Source: Oleoguttula mirabilis (taxonomy: Eukaryota; Ascomycota; Dothideomycetes; Mycosphaerellales; Teratosphaeriaceae). Taken from it: a stretch of DNA of 64,000 nucleotides. Position numbers and translations under genes: made by a program. Positions 1 to 9,112 of this stretch are shown piece after piece. The notes below the pieces were generated by a model. That model saw nothing but the letters and a program-made list of their open reading frames with translations, made no database searches and was not told the DNA's origin. The stretch lies in NCBI GenBank assembly GCA_035135055.1, contig JAVFHQ010000016.1, positions 434,001-498,000 of the forward strand. The letters run 5' to 3'. Each line of letters opens with the position of its first letter. The stretch's first letter is position 1.

Positions 1-660
1 CATTCCTTTCCTGCCCCCTTGATGGAAGACGGTAGTTGGAAAAAGTGTACAGCTAAAGATTCAAGAACTCGGCAGAATGATACCCCAAAGATCAAATAAG
101 TATGATATCAGCAGGTATCAGAACAGAGGAGTGGCTTCCACTCCTCCATCTATTACCGCTACTTACATTCTGTGCTGACCTAGTACTCAGCCTTGCGGAG
201 CCGCATGACCTGCTGGTTCGAACCTGGGTACCGGACGATGGAAAGTGCTTCGACAAGCCGCCCGGCTCATGCCCGGGTGGGCTGAGGTGCTACGTTTGGT
301 GTTGTTGAATGACTCGCGATGGGCCGGCTTTCGAAGGCTGCCTTATGACTCTGTTTGCCTCCGCTTACTGCACTCCCGCCAGCGCGGTCCCGGCACTCGG
401 GATCTTGTCCGGCATCTACCGGCTCACGCATTTACGCATGCCGACTTCCACGGCGAGCATATCCGTGCTTTCTGCACTCTTCGTGGCGTACACTGTGAGA
501 TCTCATTCACACATCCACTTGTTCTGGAGTCGCAGATGCATCTGCAGGCCGCACCTTCAAAGAACGCCTCGGCAACTACTAAGGTAGCTTGCTGCGCGCC
601 CGCAACGTCGGTGTCTGGCTCGCATCCCGGATCAAACGCTGTTGGCCTTTGACGAGAGTT
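1..660. other. Intergenic, no gene recognised
   Basis: Short overlapping open frames are present but none starts with ATG and shows family similarity or intron structure. A TTCGAA-centred stretch near 205-225 resembles a tRNA T-loop but lacks paired stems. It ends at the upstream region of the F-box-like gene. Confidence 0.4.
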
Positions 661-1410
661 ATGGCGATGGGGCCATCAGCGGCGGTCCGAGACGAACAAG
701 TACCGGCTGAACACGACGCGTGCGCAAAGCTAGCACAGCCGCTGGAGATGCTCAGTATGACCGGTCACGATGAGGCTCCGGCACGTGCCCAGGACGCCTC
801 CCGACCGACCTCAAGACTTCTCAATATCGCACCCGAGCTGCGTAACCTTATATACAGCTACGTGTTGCCGACCGATGGGCAGGAGTTCCGCTTCATGTAC
901 GGCCAACATGCCGCCATCCCGGCCCTGCTTCACGTCAACAGACAGCTTCGCGGCGAGGTTCTGGGACTCTACTACGGCAACACGACCTTTGAACTTATCG
1001 TCCACCACCGTTGCGTCCGCATCCTCTTGACCTGGCTCAAGTCGCAGGATTCACATACTCGCACATCCCTCCTAAGCAACCCGCACGTCAATATCCGCGT
1101 CATCATCGACCCGTTGCACAAGGACTACGAGAAGTTGCGGCCTCGGCTCGGGCATGGCGGTGCGATCGAGCCAGAGTGCAAATGGCACTTCTCGGCCGAG
1201 TCCTACAAGCAGGAGCGCGCGCCTGTCAGCGCGATGATGCAGGCTGAGCGGGCCCGGCAGAGGTTCGAGGCGAAGGAGGGTGAGAGGGCGCAGTTGAAGC
1301 GCGAGGGCGAGATCGCGGCTTACTTTCCGGCGAAGGAGGGGGAGCAGTTGCGGTACGACATGTTGATCAAGGTATATGTGGGGGTGATGACGGCGGCGCG
1401 GGCGAGATAA
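661..1410 (+). CDS. F-box-like hypothetical protein (249 aa)
   Basis: Single-exon frame. The first ATG of the open frame is at 661, and upstream in-frame starts are only non-ATG. Residues around 55-75 carry the 'LLNIAPELRNLIYSYVLP' motif, followed by 'ALLHVNRQLRGEVLGLYYGN'. This pairing is typical of the very large Pezizomycotina group of F-box/2EXR-like proteins with unknown substrates. The C-terminal third is charged and contains a short imperfect repeat (AKEGER / AKEGEQ), likely helical. In this family the N-terminal motif is thought to act like an F-box. A role in substrate recruitment is inference only. It stands alone, with the disordered minus-strand locus downstream in tail-to-tail orientation. 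Confidence 0.7.
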   Translation: MAMGPSAAVRDEQVPAEHDACAKLAQPLEMLSMTGHDEAPARAQDASRPTSRLLNIAPELRNLIYSYVLPTDGQEFRFMYGQHAAIPALLHVNRQLRGEVLGLYYGNTTFELIVHHRCVRILLTWLKSQDSHTRTSLLSNPHVNIRVIIDPLHKDYEKLRPRLGHGGAIEPECKWHFSAESYKQERAPVSAMMQAERARQRFEAKEGERAQLKREGEIAAYFPAKEGEQLRYDMLIKVYVGVMTAARAR

Positions 1411-1655
1411 GAATGGCATGGCGAGGTGGCGCACAAGGACGACGAGGTCGAGTGGAGGGAGCCGAGGAGTGGTGGGAGGCGGCACTCATCAGTGCATGAT
1501 CTGCTTCAAGGTACCACTTCGTTTCTTAGAGCTGATAGGCCGTTTGCATTCATGACATTATGAAAGGATAGCTATTTAATCATCGCAAAACAGATTACAG
1601 GCCATTCCACGTGGCTGTCATGCTCCATCGCCTGCCTCTTCGTGTCCCGAGGACT

Positions 1656-2219
1656 TTACGTCTGCTGCCTTCTCATCCTCATCCGATGCAGCTTCAGCTG
1701 CAAGGCAGCTTGCTTGAGCTGCAGCTCGACGTCCTTCTCATCCTCGTGCTCTTGCGGATTGACCGAGCCGTTGCCGCTTGTCATGACTGGTTTGACATCG
1801 ATCTCATCTTGGTCTTCTGTGAGATCCACGACCTTTGTGTCTTCCTGCTTGACGGCCGCCACCGTCGCTCCCCTTCGGCCGCCGCCGTTGCGTCCGGATG
1901 CAGCCGGCGCAGTAATGGCCCAATCGGCATCCTGATGCAGATGTGGAGGATGTGGTACAGCTCCGGCCTGTCTTCCCACAATGCTATTAGCCGCGTTCAT
2001 CGCCGGATAGATGGGTTGCTGGAATGGGTCTTTTATAGATGCGTCGGCCCGACTTTCGCTAGCCGCCGTGGCTCCACGTGGACGTGCTTCGTTGACGGCA
2101 GGCCTCGGTTGTCCGGTAGCCAGCGCCTCGTTTCCCTTAACAGCACCTAGGAAAGGATGAGGAGCTTGCTGTGCAGGTACAAGCTGTGTTTTCATGTTGT
2201 CATTGGCCGGGTCTGGCAC
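1656..2219 (-). CDS. Disordered protein or 3' exon with SUMO-interacting motif
   Basis: Open minus-strand frame of about 187 codons with no ATG at its 5' end, so it is probably a 3' exon of the locus that starts at 3119, or a decayed copy. It is rich in A, P, Q, R and acidic residues, with no globular domain recognised. The centre has 'KVVDLTEDQDEIDVKP', a textbook SUMO-interacting motif (hydrophobic V-V-D-L followed by acidic residues). Just upstream lies 'AVKQED', which fits the psi-K-x-E sumoylation consensus. The stretch around 'DPFQQPIYPAMNAANSIV' is a second copy of a segment in the neighbouring frame ('NPFQQTIYPTMTEANTI'). The exact exon joints are not resolved. Confidence 0.45.
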   Translation of the reverse strand: MPDPANDNMKTQLVPAQQAPHPFLGAVKGNEALATGQPRPAVNEARPRGATAASESRADASIKDPFQQPIYPAMNAANSIVGRQAGAVPHPPHLHQDADWAITAPAASGRNGGGRRGATVAAVKQEDTKVVDLTEDQDEIDVKPVMTSGNGSVNPQEHEDEKDVELQLKQAALQLKLHRMRMRRQQT

Positions 2220-2537
2220 CAGGTGGAGTCTCTGTTGACGAGGCCGAGTTTCCTCCTTGGTGCCTCTGCTCGTCGTCCGCCAGCCGCTGGCTCTGCATAT
2301 AATAAACGTAACTTGTCGATAGCAGACTGCGGTCGGTCCTTAGCCGGCGTTTCGTGAGCGTTGGCAGCACCTAGATAAGGCCGAGAAGCTTGCTTTCAAA
2401 GCATTAGGCTGCGCCTTTGTAATGGTATTGGCCTCGGTCATCGTCGGATAGATGGTTTGCTGGAATGGGTTCCTTATAGATACGTCCGCTTGCCCTTCAC
2501 CAACCGCCGTCGCTCCACTCAGACGTGCTAGGCTAAC
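1978..2537. repeat. Duplicated module, copies at 1978-2095 and 2419-2537
   Basis: The two roughly 118-bp segments align colinearly with only scattered substitutions, for example both contain ggatagatgg followed by tgctggaatgggt. The copies lie about 441 bp apart. A further match (agcacctaggaaagg at about 2141 versus agcacctagataagg at about 2366) extends the unit. It is an internal tandem duplication within the minus-strand disordered locus. Confidence 0.8.
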
Positions 2538-3119
2538 ACATGAGTGCGGGTGGTCGTATGCGTGGGAATGGGCCTTAATAGTGCGGTCATCCCACGTTTC
2601 GCGGTAGTCGACTCCCGCCCGTGGGCGGAGTTCACGTTTGGTCTTGATTCGCTTTGCTTGTGGGGTCACATCATCGTCGTCGTCCGAGGTGGAGGTGTAA
2701 GCATCGGCGTCGTCCAAGACTTTGTCGTCGTCCAAGACTTTGTCGTCGTCCAAGACTTTGTCGTCGTCCAAGACTTTGTCGTCGTCCAAGGGGGAGGTGC
2801 AAGCACCGTCAACACCTGAAGAGATTTTTTGCTCCTTCTTTTGTACGTGCCACTGCCTCGCGGTCGCCTTCTTCTTCTCGTTCCGAGCCAGGGCGACCGG
2901 GTCGCCAGCTTCTATCTGCGCTTTTTCCTTCTGCCAGCGTGCCCGTCCCTTCTCTGCGGCTTTTTTGCTCCGCTCGGCTTCAGCCTTGACTTTGGCTTTG
3001 CGCACCCTCGCGTTCGCACTCTTCTGTTGCTTGAAGGCCTCGAATTTCTTCTTCGCTGCCGGTTTGCCTGTTTCTGCATCGGCTTTGAGCCTTGCATACT
3101 GTGAGGGTCCGCGAGCCAT
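2340..3119 (-). CDS. Lysine-rich disordered protein with LDDDKV tandem repeats
   Basis: ATG at 3119 on the minus strand opens a 259-codon frame. Residues 1-95 are strongly basic and helical (K, R, A, E rich, several bipartite NLS-like clusters), suggesting nucleic-acid binding or nuclear location. Residues about 108-140 are four and a half copies of the six-residue unit LDDDKV, encoded by an 18-bp minisatellite. This is followed by an acidic run and another basic patch (AKRIKTKRELRPR). The C-terminal part holds the module that is duplicated in the downstream frame at 1656-2219. In a second frame the copy continues ('PYLGAANAHETP' matches 'PFLGAVKGNEAL' downstream), so a splice or frameshift lies near 2385-2400. 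No function can be assigned. Confidence 0.55.
   Translation of the reverse strand: MARGPSQYARLKADAETGKPAAKKKFEAFKQQKSANARVRKAKVKAEAERSKKAAEKGRARWQKEKAQIEAGDPVALARNEKKKATARQWHVQKKEQKISSGVDGACTSPLDDDKVLDDDKVLDDDKVLDDDKVLDDADAYTSTSDDDDDVTPQAKRIKTKRELRPRAGVDYRETWDDRTIKAHSHAYDHPHSCVSLARLSGATAVGEGQADVSIRNPFQQTIYPTMTEANTITKAQPNALKASFSALSRCCQRSRNAG
2708..2790. repeat. 18-bp coding minisatellite, 4.6 copies
   Basis: The unit cgtcgtccaagactttgt repeats head to tail from 2708, with the last copy partial. Copies are identical, so the expansion is recent or homogenised. On the minus strand it encodes LDDDKV repeats inside the lysine-rich protein. Confidence 0.93.
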
Positions 3120-3626
3120 CCTCTCTGCAGTACAGGCTCAGGCGCCTCTCAGTGAGTAGAAAGTTACCAGTCGAGAACAACGGTAGGCTTGGTGGTGATG
3201 GAATTCCAGAGTGTACGCCTGAGTACAGGGCTTCGATTGTCTCTGTGATGGTAGTGGTAGTGTTAGATGCTGCCGTGACGGTGTGTGTATTGGAGTCAGC
3301 AAGAGATGACGCAATGTCGAAGGTGATGCTGAGGTTGAGGTGGTGCCGGAAGTTGGAACGAGAGGAGACTGGGTGGTCTTTTGAAGCCGTCCTCGGAAGG
3401 CGCGCAGTCACATGCTGAGTCATTAGGACTGCAGTGAAGCGTCACAGCGCTCGTGGCACCGCTGTAGCCTCTCACTCACTGGGCTCAGACAGCCACCTTC
3501 CCACTCATTAAACACCTATTCCCGCTCACTCGAGACCTTCAAATCCACTGATCTAGCCTTCGACGCAACTTCCTCACTGATCACTTCATCCATCAGTACC
3601 ACGCACTACTCTTCACACTCCTCATC
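3120..3626. promoter_or_regulatory. Divergent upstream region
   Basis: About 507 bp between two divergently transcribed genes, the lysine-rich protein (minus) and the secreted protein (plus). The 100 bp before 3627 is C/T and ACTC rich, as expected for a fungal 5' UTR. No specific site is claimed. Confidence 0.4.
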
Positions 3627-4254
3627 ATGTACCAACTCACCATCTCACGTCTGCTCATGGCTGGCTTCGCCGCCGCCGTCATGCTCGCTACCGCCCACGC
3701 AACCAAACTCGAGTCCCGCCAAACCGCCACCCCGAACCCAAACTGCTTGAACCATTGCTACGGCGTCAGCAACGTAGGTACTGCCAGTACTGCTATATAC
3801 GACCGTGCTGACACTCGCCGCAGGTCACCATCACGTACGCCATCGACACCTTCTGCCGGCAACACGCTGGTGTCGACCTTGGCGCCGACTCCTCGGGAGC
3901 CGCCGACTACGTCTTCGACACCATGTAAGCCAAGTCTTGCCTTCTACAGCCGTCTTTGCTCCCGCTGATGCATGTCATAGCACCTACACCCCCACACCGG
4001 GGACAGCTGAGCAGGGCAGAGTCGACCTCGAGATTATCGCTCTCCCGGGCGAGTCGTGTGTGGCCGAAACGATCAGTTACGATATCTGCGTCTACAACTT
4101 CTGGGTGCCGATCAATCAGTAAGTTCGACGGTGCCTCCGGCCTTAGTTGCGGTGATGCTGACTCCATCGAAGATGTAACGAGGGCAAGCAAGGCGGTGTG
4201 TGGCTGGATCCTTGCTACATGTTCTGGATCAACCCCAACCCTGATGGGTGTTGA
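3627..4254 (+). CDS. Small secreted cysteine-rich protein, effector candidate (155 aa, 4 exons)
   Basis: Exons 3627-3773, 3824-3924, 3981-4118 and 4173-4254; introns of 50, 56 and 54 bp with clean GT...AG ends. Translation begins with a basic residue and a hydrophobic core ending near 'ATAHA', a good signal peptide, followed by a short linker. The mature part has eight cysteines, an even number consistent with disulfides. It ends with 'CNEGKQGGVWLDPCYMFW' and 'INPNPDGC'. The spacing of a CN...KQGG...C...NPN ending recalls a secreted family common in Dothideomycetes and other Pezizomycotina; its biochemical role is not established. The individual open frames here are short and misleading because each exon is in a different frame. 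Effector function is inference. Confidence 0.8.
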
Positions 4255-5127
4255 GCTGCGAAAGCGGACGCCGGCCTGGGTGTCATGGTTGGAGGGAGAC
4301 AGCGCGCTGGCGCAGAGGAACGACGTTGGTCGCGAACGGGCAGGGGAGCAGTGAGAAGATGCTTCATAGCTAGTTCGTTACTGGACCAGTGACACCCACA
4401 ATAACGTTCCCGATGGAACTCTTCTCGGTATTGAGACCGTACCATCTTCTTCATATTCGATCTCGAGGGCGGCGACCTCTAAGTGCCTTGAGCTCGCCCA
4501 TCTCCCAGAGATGATGATGAGAACCGTCGCCAAGTCTCTGCGTCTTCCATCAGGCTACGACCACCTGTAGGCTTCTCGTGACCGAGGATCGTTCGCGTGA
4601 CATCCAATTGTCTGTTGCTTCGCTTCTCGGTGCGCGCAAAGGCTCCGGGAAGCATCTGGCCCGGCCGCGGCAGTGTGGTGTATCGGGGAACTTGTACGTG
4701 AGGCCACTACCACACTCGACCCTGCTACTACAAGAAAAGCGAAGACACATGGCGGTGGCGACACGCTGGTTGTGAAATGGATGGGTGAAGTGAGGTTGAC
4801 AACGGGAGTGGCTGAGAGTGGTGGCGGTGGCGGTGCGCCAAGATTTCACCCACCAAAATGAAGATCGCGCATCCGGCAACGCGAAGGTCGACCACGGCAG
4901 AAATATTAGCATTCACTCGCCCTTCGAACACGACTGTCCGCATCGGGAGACACAGCGACTCACCTTGTCACGATCGCCTGACTACAATCGCCGGAAGCCT
5001 GCGCCACTCTTGCCGACCACAGCCCTTCGATCATCCGCGGCTGATAGTACTGAGAGACACCTTCAAAGCGGGTGACGAACCGGTGTACAGTACACACCCT
5101 TGATACGACAACGACATCACAGCCAGC
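4255..5127. other. Intergenic, no gene recognised
   Basis: Short open frames on both strands without ATG-supported family similarity. It holds the 3' flank of the secreted protein gene and the promoter of eIF3m. The last 60 bp before 5128 is the likely 5' leader. Confidence 0.4.
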
Positions 5128-6432
5128 ATGCCCGGCATACCAAGCCTCTCCCTCGTGGAGGGCGCGTTCGAAGAGCTCGCTACTGAGCTCGCGACCTACC
5201 TTGACGGCCTCAAAGGCGAGGGCTCCACGGTCCTGTCCGACATCACACCCCTCCTCGCAGACCCGGAGAAGGCCGAAGGCGGCAGGCAGGAGACAGACAA
5301 GGATGGGGTGATGAAGAAACTGGTGACGGCGAGCTCAGCGCTCAACAATGCGCCGGAACGGGAGCTGCAAGCCGCGTACAACCTCCTCATACACCTCATC
5401 TCGCAGTCAGAAGACCCGGACACCTACCTACCGCACGTCTGCAAGTACCTGACGGCGCCGATGACCTCGTCCACACACAACGGCGCGGGCATTGCGCTCG
5501 GCATACTGGGCACCCTCTTCAACACCATCCAACCCGACGATGAGACGAGGTATCACGTCCTCCTCGCCATCGTCGACCTCATCAGGAACTCCGGCAACTT
5601 CGAGACCCTGCAGCCGCAGCTCAAGAACCTCGACAGCTGGATCGAGCAGTGGGAGATTGAGCCTCAGGAAGCGCGGAAACTCTACGTCGCCATCTCCTCC
5701 GCAGCCGCAGCGACCAACGAGTCGCAAGAGAGCTACATCTTCCTCGTCAAAGCACTGCGCACCGTGCAAGACGAAGCCTCCTCACCAGAAGCCCGCGACC
5801 TCTCACTGCGAGCCCTGAAGATGGCGCTGCAGAATGAGAAGCACTTCGACTTCCAAGACCTCACCGCCCTCGACAGCATCCAGGCCCTGCGCAAGAGCGA
5901 CGAGACCTGGAGCGAGCTGCTCGAAGTCTTCAGCGACCAGATCTACGACGACCTGCAGGAGTTCAAGGAAGTCAACGGCTCCTTCATCACCGATAACAGC
6001 CTGGACGAAGATGTGCTGGACCGCAAGATGCGCCTGCTCACGCTCGCCACGCTCGCCGCGCAAAGCGCCGACACGCGCACCCTACCCTACTCCCGCGTCT
6101 CCAAGTCTCTCAACATCCCATCCGAGGACGTTGAGATGTGGGTCATCGACTGCATTCGCTCCGGCCTCGTCGAGGGCAAGCTGTCGCAGCAGAAGCAGGA
6201 GTTCCTCATCCACCGCTGCACGCACCGCACATTCGGCGAGAAGCAGTGGCGCGAGGTGGCGAGCCGACTAGAGACGTGGCGCAGCAGCCTAGTGAACGTG
6301 CTGGCTGTTGTGAGGCAGCAGAAGGAGGAGTTTATCAAAGAGAAGGAGGCGGAGTTGGCTGGGCCAGAGATGCGGAGCGGGCAGGGCTATCGGCCGGATC
6401 GGAGGCAGAGGAACTTTATCGAGGCTGAGTAG
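5128..6432 (+). CDS. Eukaryotic translation initiation factor 3 subunit M (434 aa)
   Basis: One uninterrupted exon. The N-terminal half is alpha-helical and HEAT/TPR-like ('AYNLLIHLISQSEDPDTYLP', 'IALGILGTLFNTIQPDDETR'). Residues about 210-390 form the PCI domain with its winged helix ('LPYSRVSKSLNIPSEDVEMW', 'RSGLVEGKLSQQKQEFLIHR'), and a C-terminal helix follows. The length and the run 'LETWRSSLVNVLAVVRQQKE' fit fungal eIF3m, a structural subunit of the eIF3 octamer that bridges the PCI/MPN core to the 40S ribosome. COP9 signalosome subunit 7 is the nearest alternative family but is shorter with a different C-terminus. The start context is agcATGccc, and the next Met is far downstream, so the start is secure. 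Confidence 0.93.
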   Translation: MPGIPSLSLVEGAFEELATELATYLDGLKGEGSTVLSDITPLLADPEKAEGGRQETDKDGVMKKLVTASSALNNAPERELQAAYNLLIHLISQSEDPDTYLPHVCKYLTAPMTSSTHNGAGIALGILGTLFNTIQPDDETRYHVLLAIVDLIRNSGNFETLQPQLKNLDSWIEQWEIEPQEARKLYVAISSAAAATNESQESYIFLVKALRTVQDEASSPEARDLSLRALKMALQNEKHFDFQDLTALDSIQALRKSDETWSELLEVFSDQIYDDLQEFKEVNGSFITDNSLDEDVLDRKMRLLTLATLAAQSADTRTLPYSRVSKSLNIPSEDVEMWVIDCIRSGLVEGKLSQQKQEFLIHRCTHRTFGEKQWREVASRLETWRSSLVNVLAVVRQQKEEFIKEKEAELAGPEMRSGQGYRPDRRQRNFIEAE

Positions 6433-6762
6433 GGGTTGAGCTTGCAGTGATGTGGGTCATGGATGCTGGTGCTCGGCGCCTGATGATGGGTGGAAGGCGT
6501 TGCGTGGTGCATAGCGTTCGAGGACCATATGGTGCTTCGGCCTTGTTTGGGCGAGAAGTAAATGCTTGGCGCAAAGCCTCAGTTTGACTTCAGCTGCTGG
6601 CATGTTCCTTCTAGACCCGCTTCCGACGACTGCAGCATCATGCGTGCGACAGCAATATGCACCTAGTCGGCTTGGGCAGCGTGGCGCATGCAATAATTCT
6701 CGCAATGCATACGTTCGTGCAATGTCGCTCGCTTTCCTAGTTGTTTCCTTGGGCCGCGGCGT

Positions 6763-7960
6763 GACGCAGCTGATGGGTGTCTACAGAGGCGACCGCCACC
6801 ATGCTGCACGACTTCCGCGGACATGTACCCGAAGCCGGAGGGTGGCACCGCTGGCACTTCTTGTGCTTGCTCGGTAGCAGTACAACCCACATTCTCCCCG
6901 AAGGGATTTTCAGCGTGTTGGGCAACTCTACGGACCGCTGGCTAGAGTTGTTACGCAGCTAACGGATGTCTGCTTGCTTCTCCGCAGCGGCCTGCATTAG
7001 ACTGCAGGATTCGATTACATGCTGTGTTACTGACTGGCCAGAAAGATGGGTCTCCTCCGTTCAAACGGCTCACCTACAGCGTTCCTCCCAGGAGTCTGTC
7101 AACTGCGTCGTGTGTAAGACACACGCTTACAGCTGCAGACTTCCAGCTCCTGCGATCGCCGGTGACCGCAGTGAATGCAGTGCTTTGTAATCCGGATTCG
7201 GAGTGAGTGTGCAATGGCGGCGCTCTCGCAGCCGTTTCGGTGGCTTGCAAGGCAACGCAGCTAACGGATGTCAAGATACACAACATCAACGTTAGCGCTT
7301 ACTTGCGATGTTCGTGGCGTCGTGGCCGTAGCAAACTCACTGCAACGGAGCAGATACTGCACTCTTGACGTAGCTGAACCAGGAACTCGAAAGCGCACGA
7401 CATTAGGAACCCTTCACTCGCAGTCTTGGCGCTTTCTCACACAATGCTTTGGCTGGCAAGGTAACGCAGCTAAGGGGTGTAAAAAGTGGCTTGTCACTTG
7501 TCTACCTCGCCCAATGTACCCAGTGTGCCCTCAGGTCAACAGATTGTTACCGTGCAACGGTGGGCCGTACTGTGTACATTGCGAAGGCTGCAACAAACTC
7601 GATCAGAAGCAAAGAGAGGCGTGTAATGGACCGCCCGTGGAGCCTGATGTACTGCGCAAGCTAGTGCCCTCCAAGTTCGTTGTCTGGCTTGCGAGGTTCA
7701 CGCACTTGATGGGAGTCGACAGCGAGATAAGCTCTCTCGGACTTGCATACATGCTTGCGCATCGGAGGTGATCTCGTACCGATGCTCGGAGGTTGGTTGG
7801 GGCCTTAGACGACGCACGACCGAAGTCTCGTCATGCGAACTGTGGTAAGCGGTAATCTACTGCGGACTATCCTTGCTTCGAACGCCTATGTATCTGTTGG
7901 CTTAGTCGACAGCCTGCGAGTGGCCCTGTGGGTAGCACCGCCAACGGATGTACTAGGCCC
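6763..7960. repeat. Degenerate long-period repeat, six cores
   Basis: A core resembling ggyttgcaaggtaacgcagc followed by taacggatgtc occurs near 6763, 6953, 7254, 7463, 7699 and 7937, at intervals of about 190, 301, 209, 236 and 238 bp. The middle copies are the best conserved. The open frames that cross the array (for example 7268-7771) are repeat-derived and show no family similarity. No transposase or terminal inverted repeat is seen. Confidence 0.6.
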
Positions 7961-8050
7961 GGGGACGCCACGCATTTAGTTCACTGCTATAGGTCCGTCG
8001 ATCGTTTCACCACCCGGATCAGTTGCTGGAGAATGAAATGCTCAGCTCCG

Positions 8051-8490
8051 ACGTCTGTCCGAACATTTGCCCTCGTTCGTCGTACGCGGAAGATGTCGCG
8101 CTCGAAGCGAACTCGGCGCATCTAGGAGACCTTATCCGATGTTGATGATAGCGAGATGCCACCTAGCACTCAGTTCATTCTCCAATCGACAAAGAAGAAC
8201 GCCCGACCTGTTCGGATAAGGCGCATTCGCGAACAGAGCACATGCTACGACAGTCGTTCGTTAACTAGGCCTCGGGAGGCCCGCGGAAGGACACTATCTG
8301 CGATTCGTCGAACGGTGAGCGTATGTTGTTCAAGAGTGCAGAACTCGTGGATCTCGATCCAACAGGTGCCGCCGACCAGACCCATATACAGCCCGAAGTA
8401 TGCCACTAACGGGACGTCTGTCCGAACAGTTGCCCTCTCTCGTCTGACGCGGAAGATGCTGCGCTCGAAGCGAATTCTGCGTATCCGGGA
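8051..8490. repeat. Direct repeat about 80 bp, copies 360 bp apart
   Basis: Segments 8051-8130 and 8411-8490 align end to end: both begin gacgtctgtccgaaca, pass through acgcggaagatg and end near gcgctcgaagcgaa. A weaker related piece lies near 8200-8235. No protein similarity was seen in any frame, so this looks like an eroded duplicated element. Confidence 0.65.
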
Positions 8491-8770
8491 GATAAGGGCG
8501 ATGCCGCCCGCAAAGACCTGTCGTATCCGTACGTATATCGCCTGGACTGCTACAGTAGCATGTGCTGCGTCGGGTGTCGCGGGAAGCTAGCCGAAGTCGA
8601 AGTGGGACGAGCGCAACGCATTAAGTCTAGCACTTTGTCGTCTAAGAAACACTCAGGTGGGACGTTGGCACGAACAAGAGCACAGATGCCCTATATAATA
8701 CAACAGTTATTTACTAAAAGCACCGATTACATAGCGGTTGCTACCACCTCGTCTATAATCTGGTTGCTGA

Positions 8771-8880
8771 GCTCTGGTGGGAGGCTCGTGATGAGCTGTG
8801 CTAGGAGGACTCTGTTGGGCTCTGTTGGGAGGAGGTTGTCAAGCTCTGCTAGGAGGAGGTTGTTGAGGCCTGCTGGGAAG
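8771..8880. repeat. 24-bp degenerate minisatellite, about 4.5 copies
   Basis: Units start at 8771, 8795, 8819, 8843 and 8867 (partial), each near gctctgctaggaggaggttg. The period is a multiple of three. On the minus strand the repeat reads as eight-residue leucine-rich units leading into 'LPPELSNQIIDEVVATAM', which resembles the start of a fungal F-box. There is no ATG-started gene around it, so a fossil F-box exon is possible. Confidence 0.65.
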
Positions 8881-9112
8881 ACCCCGAGGCGGATATGGCA
8901 ATGGACGAAGATATCGTCACGGTGGACGATACCGAGCGCGTCCAAGAAGGTCTGATCGGGTGGTTGTGCCTAGCGGGGTTAGCTGGGAAGCAACGAGGAC
9001 CATATGTTATACATATCTAGCGAGTTCGACCGAGCGTCTATTACTTTGTGAATCTCCACGAAGCTTTTGAGACCTCTCGGGTATTATGGCCATTTCTAGG
9101 ATACTGAGGACG

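Noticed and set aside
195..235. tRNA T-loop-like sequence around ttcgaa
   Set aside because: No acceptor, D or anticodon stems can be paired around it.
7268..7771. 167-codon plus-strand frame with several Cys
   Set aside because: It crosses the degenerate repeat array, has no ATG-supported family similarity and no splice structure; it is repeat-derived.
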